Source of the DNA: Odobenus rosmarus divergens
Taxonomy: Eukaryota > Chordata > Mammalia > Carnivora > Odobenidae
Assembly (NCBI RefSeq): GCF_000321225.1
Contig: NW_004450267.1
Span: 6,694,373 to 6,758,372 of the forward strand
Direction: 5' to 3'
DNA length: 64,000 bases
Shown: in pieces, positions 45,985-57,651 of the stretch
Layout: each line of letters begins with the position of its first letter
Numbering within the stretch: the first letter of the stretch is position 1
Translations under genes and position numbers: made by a program
The notes under the pieces: model-generated
Seen by the model: the letters and a program-made list of their open reading frames with translations, nothing else
Databases searched by the model: none
Told to the model about the DNA's origin: nothing

Positions 45985-46115
45985 TCTTGTCTCCACCCTG
46001 CCACTTAGTTCTGGGTTACTCTGGGCAGGGGACCTCAGCACTGGGTCTTAGCCTTCTCTTCCTAAAATGGGGCAAGAATTTCTATCTTGCCAGCCACTCA
46101 GAATGTCAGGATCTA
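45985..46115 (+). mobile_element. MIR fragment (sense)
   Basis: CACCCTGCCACTTAGTTCTGGGTTACTCTGGGCAGGGGACC-like wording and CTTCCTAAAATGGGGCAAG match the MIR core. Confidence 0.65.
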
Positions 46116-46289
46116 ACAGGATAATTTAGCCCCCCTGAAATTATCCTGTAAAAAAAAGTGCTTCCCAGACTGTACACATGCGGTCTGCCAGGCGACTCTC
46201 AGGGAAGTCCTGGGGGCTTTGGTTGACTAACCCCTGGCCTTTCACCCTCTCTGCCGGCCTGCTCGAGGCTCTCTGCTGTGTCCTGGCAT

Positions 46290-46700
46290 TCATCGCCTTC
46301 CTGGCTACTACTTCTAATTCATCCTAGCCTTCCCTGGTCCTCTGTCTCCTTCACAGACTCTTCTCCCTCTGATCCAAGGTTCCCCTTAATTCTGTCTTTC
46401 ATACCCCATCTTCCCATCCTTCCCTCTGATAGTCCCAAATTTTTAACCGCCCGTCAGACATTTCCACTTGGAAGTGATAACGTCACCCCTAACTTCATAT
46501 TTTGAAAACAGGCTTTTCTTGTCCCTCAAACTCATTCTCCATTCTGCCTCCACTCTTTCTTTATTATTCTTTTCATGACCCATGAAAATTATCTCTGAGA
46601 AGCTGATGTAGAGGTCTTCTTGCTCAGTCTTCCTGCTAGTAAGTGCAGCTGTAATCAAAGCACGTCCGTCAGATTCCACAGCCCATGTGACGCACACTGT
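46290..46700 (+). mobile_element. L2 fragment (sense)
   Basis: GACATTTCCACTTGGAAGTGATAACGTCACCCC-like wording and AACAGGCTTTTCTTGTCCC are the central L2 region also seen at 23350-23450. Confidence 0.6.
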
Positions 46701-46814
46701 GTCGCTCCTCTTAGGGAGGAGCCGGGCAGTGCCGAGGGGCTTGCGGCAGGAGTTTGAAGACGGCGGGACATTATACTGACCGGCACCTTAAAGCCCCATG
46801 TCACGGAATAAGCT

Positions 46815-47020
46815 GGGATGTGATGGAATGAAACCTGGGTTCAGATTGTGTCTCTCTGCCGTTGAGCGTGTGACCTTGAACACCCACTTAACCTTTTTGC
46901 CCCTCAGTGTCCCTGGGTGCCATGATACTCACTTGACCAGCTGTCATTCTCATTAAATGAGATAAATGCCTGTAAAAACACTTAGCATGTGGTAAGCACT
47001 GAATAGATGTTTGTGAAATC
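46815..47020 (+). mobile_element. MIR (sense), near full length
   Basis: AACCTGGGTTCAGATTGTGTCTCTCTGCC, GTGTGACCTTGAACACCCACTTAACC, CATTAAATGAGATAAATGCCTGTAAAAACACTTAGCA and GGTAAGCACTGAATAGATG-like wording span the MIR from head to tail. Confidence 0.88.
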
Positions 47021-48579
47021 TGAATCTAAATGGAGGGAAATGAAAATAAAGGGAGGCTGCTTTCACTCTGTGACATAGGGCCTGCAGGAGCGGGGGATGG
47101 TGCCGTGTGGGAGCGAGCTGGGCCCTCTGGGAGGAAATCGCCTCTTTGGATGACACAGCATACACCCGGTACCCACCCACTCCACGGCTCGGAAACAATG
47201 CAAGTTGAAAACCCCCAAATCATGGGGTGGGTGGTGAGGAGTTGACTCTGTAGCAGCCGCTAATTAGGAAATCCTACTCCTGCGCTGTGCTAGCATCCCT
47301 GATGCTGGTTCACAAACAGATGTTTTGGAACATTAAGACACTACAGAAGTGGAAGTTGTCAACTTGGGGGAGAAAAAAAACAGTCAAAGCAATGAAAGTC
47401 TCTTGTTAGTTGAATAGCCATTCGTAGTACAAGGGAAAGGGATGGCCTGACCCAGGGGGCTGAATGCAGAGGGAAGGATGGTGCCTCCAGCTCAAAAGAT
47501 ACCCAGGGAATTGGGACATCTCAACTTCAGTGTGAGTCTGGTTGGTGTGGCTCAGTTGCCGTGGCACGTGAGTGGGGTGTGAGCAATCGCCTCTGGCCAT
47601 CTGGGGAGAGGGATGAGTGAGGTGAGAGGTGCCAGCCTCCGTTGAGCCCCAGGGTGTCCCCTCCCACCTCAGAGGCTGCCCCTGAGCCCCATGTCACGGA
47701 AGAAAGGTAGGGCACAGTCTCTTCTCCTTACTCCCCATCTGGCCCAGACGCTGAAGCCTGAGCCATCCCTTCTTTCCATTTCTCCGGGGCCATTTCTCTT
47801 CTGCACTAAGCGTCAGAGCAGGTTCCTGGATAGCTTCCCCTGCATGTGGTAGGTGACTCCTGTCCACTTTACTCTGAATTTCTCTCCCACTCGGGGTTTA
47901 TACCTGTGCTGAATAGGGAGCCACACCAAAAACAAAATTCAACCATAGTAGCCCTCAACAACTCAGGGCTTCTGAAAGGATTCATCCTTGGGCCTTGATA
48001 AATATTTGAACATTTGACCCATTGTTGTCCCCAAGCTACCACGTGGAATCACATAAAGCACTTGTATGTCCACAATCAGAAGAGACCTCGGCATGGCAGA
48101 GCCGGGGGGTCCTGGCGGGCTGTGTGGTTGGTAAACCCCTTTCTGAAGAATAGTTCATAGGCAATAAGAGAAGTGGAGGGACATCCAGAGCTAAACAGGG
48201 GACAGTGGGATATTGTTCTTCTGGAACCCTGGACCAGTGACATCGGGGGCTTGTCATTCCAGAGGTGGGCCCGGCTCTCACCCAGGGCTCCCCTAGCCTC
48301 TCCCTGCACTTGCTAGGAGAGCGTCACAGAGCAAAGCCAGAGCGAGGCCCCAGGCTGCGGAGAGCTCACCTTGGTCCTTTCACTGGAGGGTTTTCACCTC
48401 TGCTGCCACCTCAGCTGCCCAGAGAAGGATTGGGGGATTCAGACGTACCTGCCAAGGTCATCTCCAAAATCTATTTGTTTAAACTTGAGTGAGATCCCCC
48501 GCGCAGCTGTCATGGATGGGGCATGCATAGCGTACCAGGTCCTCTTGGAAGCTCTCCCCTGTGTGTACTGTGTCACAGC

Positions 48580-48745
48580 CCGGGGAAGCAGGTGCTGTCA
48601 GTACCCCCGTTACAGATGAAGACGCCGAGGCACAGAGGAATTCTGTGTCTTGCCTAAGGTCACCCGGCACGTACGCGGTAGAACCAGAAGTCTAACACCG
48701 GCAGCCTGACTTCAGCCACGGTCTGTGCCTTACCCACTGCTTCTC
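48580..48745 (-). mobile_element. MIR (antisense)
   Basis: CCCCCGTTACAGATGAAGACGCCGAGGCACAGAGG-like wording, TTGCCTAAGGTCACCCGGCA and GTAGAACCAGAAGTCTAACACC are the reversed MIR core. Confidence 0.8.
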
Positions 48746-49324
48746 TTTTGAAGCACTGAATTTCTAGATCCAGGCAGGGAGCTGGAGGCAGGCTCGTTTC
48801 CTTTTGGACAACAGGACCCTCCCGTAGAGAGCACAGATTCACAAGGCATGGGGAAAGTGAGCAACTTTTTAGTGTTGCCTCCTGTGTTCCTTCAGGAAGA
48901 AAGGGAGACATCCCCAGGTGAAGAGGGACCCTACAGGTAGGTGTTTCTCATCAATCCAGGTGGCCGTGGCACCTGCGACTGAGGGGAGGAGGGGAGAGGT
49001 GGCATCCCAAGCCCACAAGTCTCTAAGGTCAACAGGGCCAGCAACTGTGGTGCTGGGTGGCTAGGTACCCCGAGGCTGGGTGGTCAGTCCTTCAGCAGGG
49101 TAGTCCAGGCCACTCACGTGCGGATGTCTCAGAAATGGCTGGATTCTGAGCAAGTTGCAGGAGCTACCTTTATATTGGAAGTCCACAGGCTTTACCTGTC
49201 TTTAAGAGCAGGTTGAAGGACCAAGCCCATTATAAGGTGGTTTCCAGACCTGGAGTCCTTTTACCAAGATACCAACCTTTTTGTGGTGGTGGTGGTTGTT
49301 CTTTTTCCTAGGAGATGCATTTTT

Positions 49325-49800
49325 TAAACATATTTTTAATAACATAAGATCATATGGTACAAGCCATTTTTTAACTTATATTTTCACTTAACACTACAGG
49401 GCAAGCATAGTACATATCTGTAACTGTATCAGTAATATATTTTGGCCATCCCTTTAAAATTTTGTTGTCTCATAATTAAGTTAACCAACTTCCTATTGCA
49501 GAAATTTAGGTTGTTTCCAATATTCACTATTATAAACAGTGCTGTGGTAAACTTCCCTGTGCCTGAAACTTTCCACACATCCTTAATAATTTCCTTGGGA
49601 TTAATTTCCAGAAATGGAATTCCTGGGTAGAAATATATGCCTATTTTTAAGGCTTTTGCAGTGGATTGCTAAATTTCTCACCAGAGAGAATGTGCCAGTT
49701 ACATTCTTACCAGTGCTGTGTGGGAGTGCCTTCTATGCCCGCAATGACACGGAATCTTATCATTTTTTGAGTCTTTGCCAATTCGATAGGCAAAAATAAA
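49325..49800 (-). mobile_element. Old mammalian L1 3' end (antisense)
   Basis: TTAGGTTGTTTCCAATATTCACTATTATAAACAGTGCTGTGGTAAAC-like wording, TTAATTTCCAGAAATGGAATTCC and CCTTTCTATGCCCGCAATGAC-like wording with a GCCAATTCGATAGGCAAAAA end are an antisense L1M 3' UTR. Confidence 0.78.
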
Positions 49801-51560
49801 TATACAAAAAGTTTAAAAAGTCTTTTCTAGTTTGGATTTGGATTTTCTTTCTTTCCAACAATACTGTCATGTATTTACTCTCCAATTATACATTTTCTTT
49901 TATGAATCACATATTCTTGTTCTTTGTGAGATGTCCATCTTAGGAATTTGAAAAACTTCTTTGTGTATTAAGAATGCCAAACTTTTATTATGCACTGCAG
50001 ACATTTACCCTGGCTTGTTATCCAACGTCTTTAAATTTAAATTTTTATTTTTTATCAAACTCATACATAGTTTAAAGAGCAAATATGTTTTATAAGGCTA
50101 TTATAAAAATCCTGATCACTCTTTCCATTACCATTTTCTGCTTCCCAGAATCAACCACTTTCAACCCCTATAACAGATCCTTTTAGTAATCCTGTCCATA
50201 TCTCTAAATAACATGCTTATATTGCTATTTACTGAGTTGTCATTTTGGTTTTTGGCAATATTTATTGGTTTCTCTCAGTGGAAATCTCATCTTGAAAGCT
50301 CTACAAGTTGGAAGTGATCCGCCCTCTTTCTATTCTTTCGGGTCAGTTCGAGGAACATGAAAAGGCATTTTTGACACAATTTAAAGTCACTTTTCAATCC
50401 AACATGATTCTGATTATCCCCTCCTGACTTATGTGCTATTATTCTCCAGGATTTGCTCTACCTTGTTTTATTAATCCCACAAATGAGAAATCATTTTATA
50501 CATTCAGTGTTGCATTGGACTTATGTACATATTTACCATTTCCTTTGTTCATTATATCTTCTTGCCTCTTCTTGCCTCTGGCTTTCATCTAGCATTGTTT
50601 TTCTTTTGCTTGAAATAAATTCTCCATAATTTCCTTTAGTGGAGGTGGTTGATAAACTGAAATTTGACTGAAAATGTTTCTATTTTGAAACCTAGTCTGA
50701 AGATATTTTTCAAAGATAGTTTTACTGAGTGTACAATTCTAGTTTTTCCTCTCAGCACGTTAAAAATATTTATCCACTGTCTTTTGGCTTCCATTGTTGC
50801 TGTTGAAAAAATCAGCTGTTAGTCTAATTATCCTCTTCTGTAGATGATTTGTCATTTCCCCACCTCTGTTTTGTGTTTTTTTGTTTTGTTTTGTTTTTTG
50901 TTTTTTAAGTAGGGCTCCATATCTAGCGTGGAGCCCAACACGAGGCTTGAACTCACAACCCTGAGATCAAGACCTAAGGTGAGATCGAGAGTTGGACACT
51001 TAACCAACTGGGCCACCCAGATGCCCCTCCCCTCTGGTTGTTTTTAAGACATACTTTTGTCTGTGGTTTTCTGCAGTTTGACTATGATGTGGGTTTATAT
51101 TTTTGTTTTATTTAGTCTCCTAAGGATTTGTTGGGCTTCCTTAGTTTACTTGATTCATTTTTATCCATTCTGGAAAATTCTTAGCCATTACCTTTTTGAA
51201 TATTGCTATTTCTCTCTCCTCCACCAAGAACTCCAGTTATATATATGTTAGACTTTCTCACTCTATCTTCCTTGTCTCTTCATCTCTTTTTCGTATTTTC
51301 TATCTTTTTATATCATCTGGGCATTCTCTCATGATCTGTCTTGTAATTATTAGTTCTTTTTCAGTCATATCGAATCTGTTGAGTTTCCTAATTTCAGTTA
51401 TTATAGTTTATTCATTTCTAGAATTTCCATTTAGAGTTCTTTCATATCTTTTGGCCATTATTCATAGTCTCTCTCTCATTTTCAGTTTCTTATTCCTTTT
51501 CATGTACTTTTATATACTTACATTCTTTTACTGATAATTCCAGTATTTGAAGTCTTTGCT
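49801..51560 (-). mobile_element. Old LINE sequence (L1/HAL1-like, antisense), AT-rich
   Basis: AGAAGATATTTTTCAAAG-type text, TTTATCCACTGTCTTTTGGCTTCCATTG, AAATCAGCTGTTAGTCTAATTATCC and GTTTTCTGCAGTTTGACTATGATGTG-like wording (50690-51100) are phrases of an ancient antisense L1 or HAL1 body. The element is split by a CAN SINE. Open frames at 51057-51534 are part of this fossil. Confidence 0.55.
50893..51028 (-). mobile_element. CAN SINE (antisense, older copy)
   Basis: TTTTTTAAGTAGGGCTCCATATCTAGCGTGGAGCCCAAC-like body, CTCACAACCCTGAGATCAAG and a tRNA-like head ending GATGCCCC. It is shorter than young copies and has no clean duplication that I can see. Confidence 0.88.
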
Positions 51561-52137
51561 TATCTAGGTTGCTGGCTTTTGCCCATTGATGCCTTTTTTT
51601 CCTTATATATTTTGTGCCTTTTGATGGTGATTGATCTCTTATTCCTTAGAATTGTATCAATAAGTGATAAAATTAGATTGAAGGTATGTTCATTTAGAGA
51701 GCATTCACATTTATTTCTGCCAAGCAGGAAACACTGTATATCAGAACCACTTTTCCTTCCCATTGATGAGGTATATGTGTGTACGTGTGTGCACATACTT
51801 GATGTGTATTTGAGATATAATTTACATACCATAAAATTCACCCTTTTAAAGTATATAATTTAGTGGTTTTAGTATATTTACAAAGTTCAGGACCAATTTT
51901 AAAATATATCCTTGGCTTGAGGTTTAGACCACACGCATTGTGAATTCATGCTGTACACCCACGTGTGGGCTCCCTTTATGGTTACAAATTCTTGAGTGAG
52001 ATTTACTTTCCTTTACCTAAAACCAAGATCAAAAGGCTACTTTTCTCTGCTGTCCCATTCTGCAGGGCAGATTTTTTTTCTATGTGCCTTATAGATATGG
52101 TATAGCCCTGGTCCCAGCTTTATACAAGAGTTTCCTT

Positions 52138-52320
52138 GGGGTGCCTGGGTGGCTCAGTTGGTTAGGCATTTACCTTTGCTTCAGGTCATGATCCCAGGGT
52201 TCTGGGATCGAGCCCCACATTGGGCTCTCTGCTCAGTGGAAAGCCTTCTTCTCCCTCTGCTGCTCCCCCTGCTTGTGTTCGCCCTTTCTGTCAAATAAAT
52301 AAATAAAATCTTTAAAGAAA
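52138..52320 (+). mobile_element. CAN SINE (sense)
   Basis: GGGGTGCCTGGGTGGCTCAG, CAGGTCATGATCCCAGGGTTC, GGGATCGAGCCCCACATTGG and CTGTCAAATAAATAAATAAA give a full-length copy with an A-rich tail extending to about 52363. AGTTTCCT at 52129-52136 and 52364-52371 is a candidate duplication. Confidence 0.93.
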
Positions 52321-53374
52321 AAAATAAAATAGTCTTAAAAATTCAAAGGAATTAAAAAAAAAAAGTTTCCTCTCAGACTCTCTCCTTAAGAGTTTTGTCT
52401 CCTATCTCCTATATTCTCATGGTAATCAGAACAGAAGTTCAGGGTCACAGAAGTTGAGCAGGTGCCCCAGGGCAGCTGCCAGCTCTGGAATTAGCTCACT
52501 TCTCTGAATTCCAGCTCTTGGCTCATGTTTGGTCTTAGAAGATTTGATTCTTTACTTGCCAACTCAGCAATGCATTTAGAAATATTTTTTAAAAAATACA
52601 TTATTTAGCATATTTAGTTTGTAGTGGCAGGGTTATTTGGGACAGTGCAAGACTATTGTCTGCCTTTCTCTTTTGTTTATAGTGCACATTTTTTTCTTTT
52701 TTCCATCTTTAGCCAACCCTCCAGGGAGACCGTGTGGTTCAGTTCTAACCACGTCTTGTCTTTATGTGGCCCTTCTGTTCCTTCTGCGGGCTGTAGTGGA
52801 ATTCCTTGAACTGACTAAGGACGTTCCCAGTTCCTTGAAGAAGGGCATGTTGCTGCTTCCTCAGAGACACAGCCGTATGAGCCCGAGAGGCTCAACAACC
52901 GCCAAATCTCACACTCATCTTAAGCCTGTAATTGAGTGAAATTCATTTTCTTCCTCTGCTCATGTTTACCAGCTTTAGGGTATGGGTTTTGAGTCCTTTC
53001 TACCTCCCCACGATCACTTTTATTCTAACTTCTTTTAAGAGACTAATTTCTCTCATTGTGCCCGAGGAGAGAGAAAGCATCCTCAAACCCTTGCACCTTC
53101 TCTCTGGAGGCCAGCTTGCCTTGCAGCTCAAATAGGAAGAACAAAGGGAACATGCTGTATGGGTGGGTCTCTGGTCTCCGTAACCCAGGAGTCTCAAGTT
53201 AAACTTACGAACTTGGCGGCTGCCCCTGGAAACACCCCTCCATATCCCATTGCCAGCTGAATGTGGGCCTGGCCTGTCTGGGGCAGGGCTCCAGAGGAGC
53301 CCAGATGCCTGGGCAACTTCCCTCCCCCTTCAGGAAGTTTCTGTTAATTATCAGTTACAGGAAACAGAATAGGA

Positions 53375-53539
53375 GGCATGAAAACAGCAGTTCTCAAGGG
53401 ATTTGGGGAGAAAAGGGTTCCCTTAGGAAAGTTTGTCAGAATCTCTTATGGAAGATTTTAAAATCACCCCCCCAGACCCCAATAAGTGAGCCACACTTCT
53501 GGTAGGAGGGGACCAGAGTGCGGAAATGCTGAGAACCAC
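53375..53539. mobile_element. MER5A-like hAT fossil
   Basis: AACAGCAGTTCTCAAGGGATT at the left and ATGCTGAGAACCACT at the right look like the inverted ends of a MER5A-type element in diverged form. It abuts the next element. Confidence 0.5.
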
Positions 53540-53547
53540 TGATCTAG

Positions 53548-53827
53548 AACCGCATTGTCCAGTATTGTAGCCATTAGCCACGGGTGGCTATTGTGCTCTT
53601 GAAATACAGCTAGAATAATACTCTGGGTTTTACAGTGTAATACCAGAAAAAGAAGGCAAAGTATCTCAGTAATTTTTATATCAATTACATATTGAAATGC
53701 TACTGTTTTAAATATGTCAGGGTATGTAAAATATTTATTAAAATTAATTTCACCTGTAACTTTTTGAAATAAAATTACATATATGGCTTGCATTTGTGTC
53801 TTTCTTTACACATCTCTTAGACAGTGC
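53548..53827 (-). mobile_element. hAT/Charlie-type MITE with 8-bp duplication
   Basis: ATTGTCCAGTATTGTAGCCATTAGCCACGGGTGGCTATTG-like start and TTACACATCTCTTAGACAGTGC end match a common non-autonomous hAT repeat. TGATCTAG occurs at 53540-53547 and at 53828-53835, the 8-bp duplication expected for hAT insertion. It landed at the edge of the preceding MER5A-like element. Confidence 0.8.
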
Positions 53828-54659
53828 TGATCTAGAAGATAACTTGTTCCTTTTGGGAAAGTGTGTGTGTATGTGTGTGTGTGATATTTTGAGCCCAAAA
53901 CGTTGGTTTAGCCTGTAGCCTCTACTGGTCAGATGGTTGGCCAACTTTGCCTGACTCATACAGATAGAGGTGACTTCATTCATTCCCACAGAGGTTTCTC
54001 AACAGTGCCCACAGCCCCTGATCCTAGGCAGAAAGGGAAATATCATTCCCAAATGAGGAAAATAAAAATAGGTTTTTAAAGGAGCCACGCAATTGGCAAT
54101 GACTTTAAATGGTCCTTGTCCTCAATGCTTTCTCTAGAAACTCGTTAAACTCCGTGCCCTCCAATTAGCACATGTATTTCATATTCACTTCCATATTAGT
54201 TTAGATATCCGGGGAAATGGCTCTTAGAATGTTCTTTTGGTGTGATCTTCAGGAGCTAGCACCCCGGCAGTGGCGGGCTCCGGCTTCCAAGCCATTTCTG
54301 GGTCATGTGCACACTTTGTCAGAGTAGCAAGACAGCCTTCTTGGGTTGGACTCGGGCATCCCACCTACCTGCTCTGACTCTGAACCCCCTGCCTTGACAA
54401 ATGGCACTTGACACCACCAATGATTACCTCTGTGCCCAGTTTCCCCACAACTTTTACAGGATCCCGACATTTTTAACCACTGTTCTCTTTGCCACCGTCT
54501 TGGGCAAAATGGCAGAAAATGACCACTTCAAAATATCCCTAATTTATAAATGTCAAACAACAGTCCATACAAGTAAGCACCCTTTCCTTGGCACCCCTGC
54601 ACGGGACATGAGGGGAAACTGGAAGGTTTCCTACAATGCACTTTGTCCTGCCCGCTGGG

Positions 54660-54845
54660 TACCGTGAGAGCTCAGGGACCTGGGCAGGGAGCAGGCTGCC
54701 TGGTGACTTGGGCAGGGAGCATGAACCCCTGTACCTCCTCTGCCTCCCGTGCAAAGTGGGGAGAATGAGAGTACCTACCTCAACGTTGGGCAAGATTGAA
54801 CAAATGAGGGCATGTCGAGAGCTTACATCGATCAGTGTTTGGCAT
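54660..54845 (+). mobile_element. MIR fragment (sense)
   Basis: GTACCTCCTCTGCCTCCCGTGCAAAGTGGGGAGAATGAGAGTACCTACC-like wording and CAGTGTTTGGCA follow the MIR core and tail. Confidence 0.7.
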
Positions 54846-54879
54846 ACACACACATACATGATGGCCCTTCTTTTTTTTT

Positions 54880-55270
54880 TAAACAAAATGACATCATAGT
54901 CAATTCTATTTTGAAACCTGTTGTTTTAATTCGATAATACCTGTAGAATATCTTTATTTTATGTTACAGCATTATTCTAATACCTCAGAGCGTCCTTTCA
55001 TATAGATATACTGCAACTCGTTTAATTGATCGCCTACTGCAGATTTTCAGTTTTGTTTGTTCCTTCCTTCCTTCCTTCCTTCTTCGCTGTTATAAACAAT
55101 GACCTCATGAATATCAGTGCAGCTAAATTGTCCACATTCTTGAGTATTTCCTTAGCATGAATAGTCAAAGAAAACAGAATCACTGCCTCAAACCTGTTTA
55201 TATTCTAAGGTTTTGATAATATGGCCAAATCCTTCACAGGTGTTCCAGAATTATGCATGTCCCCACCCCC
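54880..55270 (-). mobile_element. Old mammalian L1 3' end (antisense) with (CCTT)n
   Basis: TTGAAACCTGTTGTTTTAATTCG, CGCTGTTATAAACAATGACC and AGTATTTCCTTAGCATGAATAG-like phrases are antisense L1M 3' UTR wording. A CCTT run of about five units lies at 55061-55083. Confidence 0.6.
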
Positions 55271-55714
55271 ACCCGCTGCCAGCAAGAGTAGGTGTCAGGG
55301 TGGAGAGCTGCTAGCTTTTACCCTCCTACCACACAGAAAACACAGTTCACAACCTTGACACTTGGAAGTGCTTCCTTCCCTGCGCTCACACCTGACCTGC
55401 ACCCCCCACGCCCCTCTCTGAGCCTGCCCAGACGCCTAAGCTTCAGATGCTCGCCCCTGAGCCCCACACCAGTCTCCTAGTGGTTTTCATCATTTATTCT
55501 ACTTCCTATAAAATGCAGTCCTACCTGGTATTGTTGCTTCATAATTTCTCCCACTGCATTGTCAGAATAATTCCCATGGGGAAAAAAAAGAAAGATGAAA
55601 TTATTCGACCTGAATCCACTTCTTTATTGATACATCCGCTCTTGGCTTTTCTGAAGGTTTCCTTCTCTTTCAGAAGCCAGCAAGCTCTCACTGATCCATT
55701 TTCTTGTGTTTCAG

Positions 55715-56002
55715 CTGCTGAAAGAAACAGTTGGCCAGAAAGTAACACTGAATCCCACATAGAAAACGTCACCTTTGATCAGAACCAAATGGACTTTTCC
55801 ACAGTGGTCTCCAAGGAGGGTGTGAGGACTCAGACCCCCAGAGAGAACCACACTTCTTCAGATGCTCCAGAAAACTTTGCTCCACAAACTGAAGCAGCAG
55901 ATGCTGGAGGAAGAAACGACTCTTCCGGGAAGACAAATTTCACCATTTCCCCCATCGGGGCTGACACAGCAACAGCTCTGACTTCCCAGAGCATCACCAT
56001 AG
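55715..56002 (+). CDS. HEG1: HEG1 exon 2 (ectodomain, N-glycosylated mucin-like start)
   Basis: The exon is bounded by TCTTGTGTTTCAG and GTGAGG. It is 288 bp and phase 1 at both ends: its first two bases complete a codon begun in exon 1, and its last base starts the codon finished by exon 3. The protein reads AERNSWPESNTESHIENVTF, then an FSTVVSKEGV block, SDAPEN, and ends with TALTSQSITI. Human HEG1 has WPESNTE, FSTV.SKEGV, SDAPEN, TNFT and TALTSQS at the same places, which is the main basis of the gene call. Sequons NVT, NHT, NDS and NFT predict N-glycans; Ser/Thr content suits O-glycosylation. The surrounding open frame extends beyond both splice sites (stop at about 56089), but the flanks are intron. 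An ATG at 55447 that opens the frame is not a start codon. Confidence 0.95.
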
Positions 56003-56484
56003 GTGAGGTTGTGCCAGAGATGGCCCGTTTCATGCATGTATGTCCCCTCCTGGAAAACGAAGTTTCTGTGTCTCTCTCTTCCCCAGCCTAAGCCCTGGTG
56101 CCCATCCAAGGGTCCTGGGCTGTGGGTCGGACCTGTGGCTTCGACTCCCTCTGTGGCACGCTGTGATTAACTGAGTTAGCAGTGTAGACCACGTGAGGGT
56201 GCAGATTTGCCTGGAGGCCTGAGCAGCCCCATGGAATTGACATTCCGTGGCCAGACTGAATCCCAGCGACACCAGTGACCGTGCCACACACCACAGTCTC
56301 AGAGGTACCGGGTCTGGTCCAGTGGGCCGTACAGCTGTGTCTGTGTGCACGTCGCTCCAGTGGTGGTTTCTGCGTCAACCTGCACAGCTCAGTGGCTTGG
56401 CACTTTTCGCAAAAGGTTTCAAGAGGGGCTGGGGCTAGATGGGCAAGATTTGACTGAGGAAGGGAAGACAAAGAAAACTGGCAC

Positions 56485-56655
56485 CAATTAGGTACCTACT
56501 GCATACCAACACATCTGTTCCCTCAATTCTCACAGCAAGCCAGTGAGGTCATATTATCCTCATTTTAGGAATTTGGAAACTGGAGGTAGGGAAGTTAATT
56601 AATCTGAGATGTCTAGGTCAAACAGCTAATAGGTTTTAGAGTTGGGATTTGAGCC
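56485..56655 (-). mobile_element. MIR (antisense)
   Basis: TTAGGTACCTACTGCATACC, CCTCAATTCTCACAGCAAGCCAGTGAGG, CCTCATTTTAGGAATTTGGAAACTGG and AACAGCTAATAGGTTTTAGAG-like wording are the reversed MIR. Confidence 0.85.
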
Positions 56656-56829
56656 TCTCTGTGTATCTGAGCAAGGTGGGAAGGGTAGCTGAGGAGCGGG
56701 ATGCACAGACCATGTGAGAAAAGAAGAGAAGCTTGGTCTCTTTGTGGGGCGGGAAGGCCAGCAGCTTCCCATGGGGAGGGTGTCGGTCACACATGGAGGA
56801 GAGGACAGTTGTGTGGATGGGGTTAGGGG

Positions 56830-57240
56830 CAGTCATGGAGGACTTTGAAAACCAGGCAGTTTAGATTTGGTGTGGTAGGAAGAGTCACCAAAGGTTTTTG
56901 AACAAGGCAGTGACATGATCAAAGGGAATTTGGGGAAGATTCAGCTGGCAGGCAGGTAGAAGACGTCTGGGGTGGGAGATGGGGCAGAGTCAGGGGGACC
57001 ACCCAGGCAGATGCCGGGTGCTAAGACCCATGGCCTGGTGGCCTCAGAGGCAGAGAGGAAGGGATTGGTAAAGACTCTTCACAAAGGAAAATGGATACAA
57101 CTTGGTAACAGCCTAAAAGTAGAGGATGAAGCCATCAAAGATGACCCCATGGTCTCACGAGCTAGTTCCGGAACGTTGGGTTGAGGGACTCAATTCTATA
57201 AAGAGTACAAGTGACAGTATTTTATGTTCCATTCATGAGT
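56830..57240. repeat. Unclassified old dispersed repeat-like segment
   Basis: TCATGGAGGACTTTGAAAACC and TTTTTGAACAAGGCAGTGACATGATC-like wording recur, diverged, at 36150-36310 (GAGCAGAGGAGTGATGTGG) and 34580-34700. The open frame at 56972-57184 lies inside it and is not a gene. Confidence 0.45.
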
Positions 57241-57651
57241 GATGGACAGAGAGCTTAGAACTGCACAGGATGCTGCCTGGGTGTGTTGGTCATGCAGATA
57301 TTAGAAATTTTGTTTATGTTGACTTCAGGTTAAGTCTGAGACCAGCTTTGTGGAATGTGAGTGACGAGTCATGGTGATCAGAATCGGATCTTTAGTTCCA
57401 TATCGTCTGATACGTAGCTCCATTGCGCCCCTTTTATAATAACTTGACCGCTACAAATGCTGTCTTTGTTGGGGAGATCTAAACACAGGCTTTGTCTTGG
57501 TTTGCCGTCTCGCATTCGGGAGTGAATTTTTCGCAGAATGAATAATTGCTCCTCATTTCTCCTCAGAGAGGTCAGAGGCGAGCCCACTACCCGTTACTCA
57601 GACATTTGGAAGTCTGCTGGTGGAACTGTAATTGTTGCCATCTGCTTTCAG

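Larger units (their letters stand above)
29313..55714 (+). other. HEG1: HEG1 intron 1 (5' end hidden in the gap)
   Basis: At least 26.4 kb separate the gap from the exon 2 acceptor at 55713-55714. No other coding exon is recognised on either strand. The content is mainly transposon fossils, listed individually, and low-complexity tracts. Stretches with no recognisable element are 29930-31895, 31940-34045, 34880-35750, 37590-38090, 38780-39790, 40000-40980, 41350-42450, 42970-44880, 47025-48575, 48750-49320 and 52375-53370. Confidence 0.85.
56003..57651 (+). other. HEG1: HEG1 intron 2
   Basis: It starts GTGAGG and ends CTGCTTTCAG and is 1,649 bp. It contains a MIR (56485-56655) and an old dispersed repeat-like segment (56830-57240). 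No coding exon is recognised between them. Confidence 0.88.

Noticed and set aside
55447..55714. ATG-initiated extension upstream of exon 2
   Set aside because: The residues before AERNSWPESN do not resemble HEG1, and a strong acceptor (TTCTTGTGTTTCAG) separates them; it is intron read-through.
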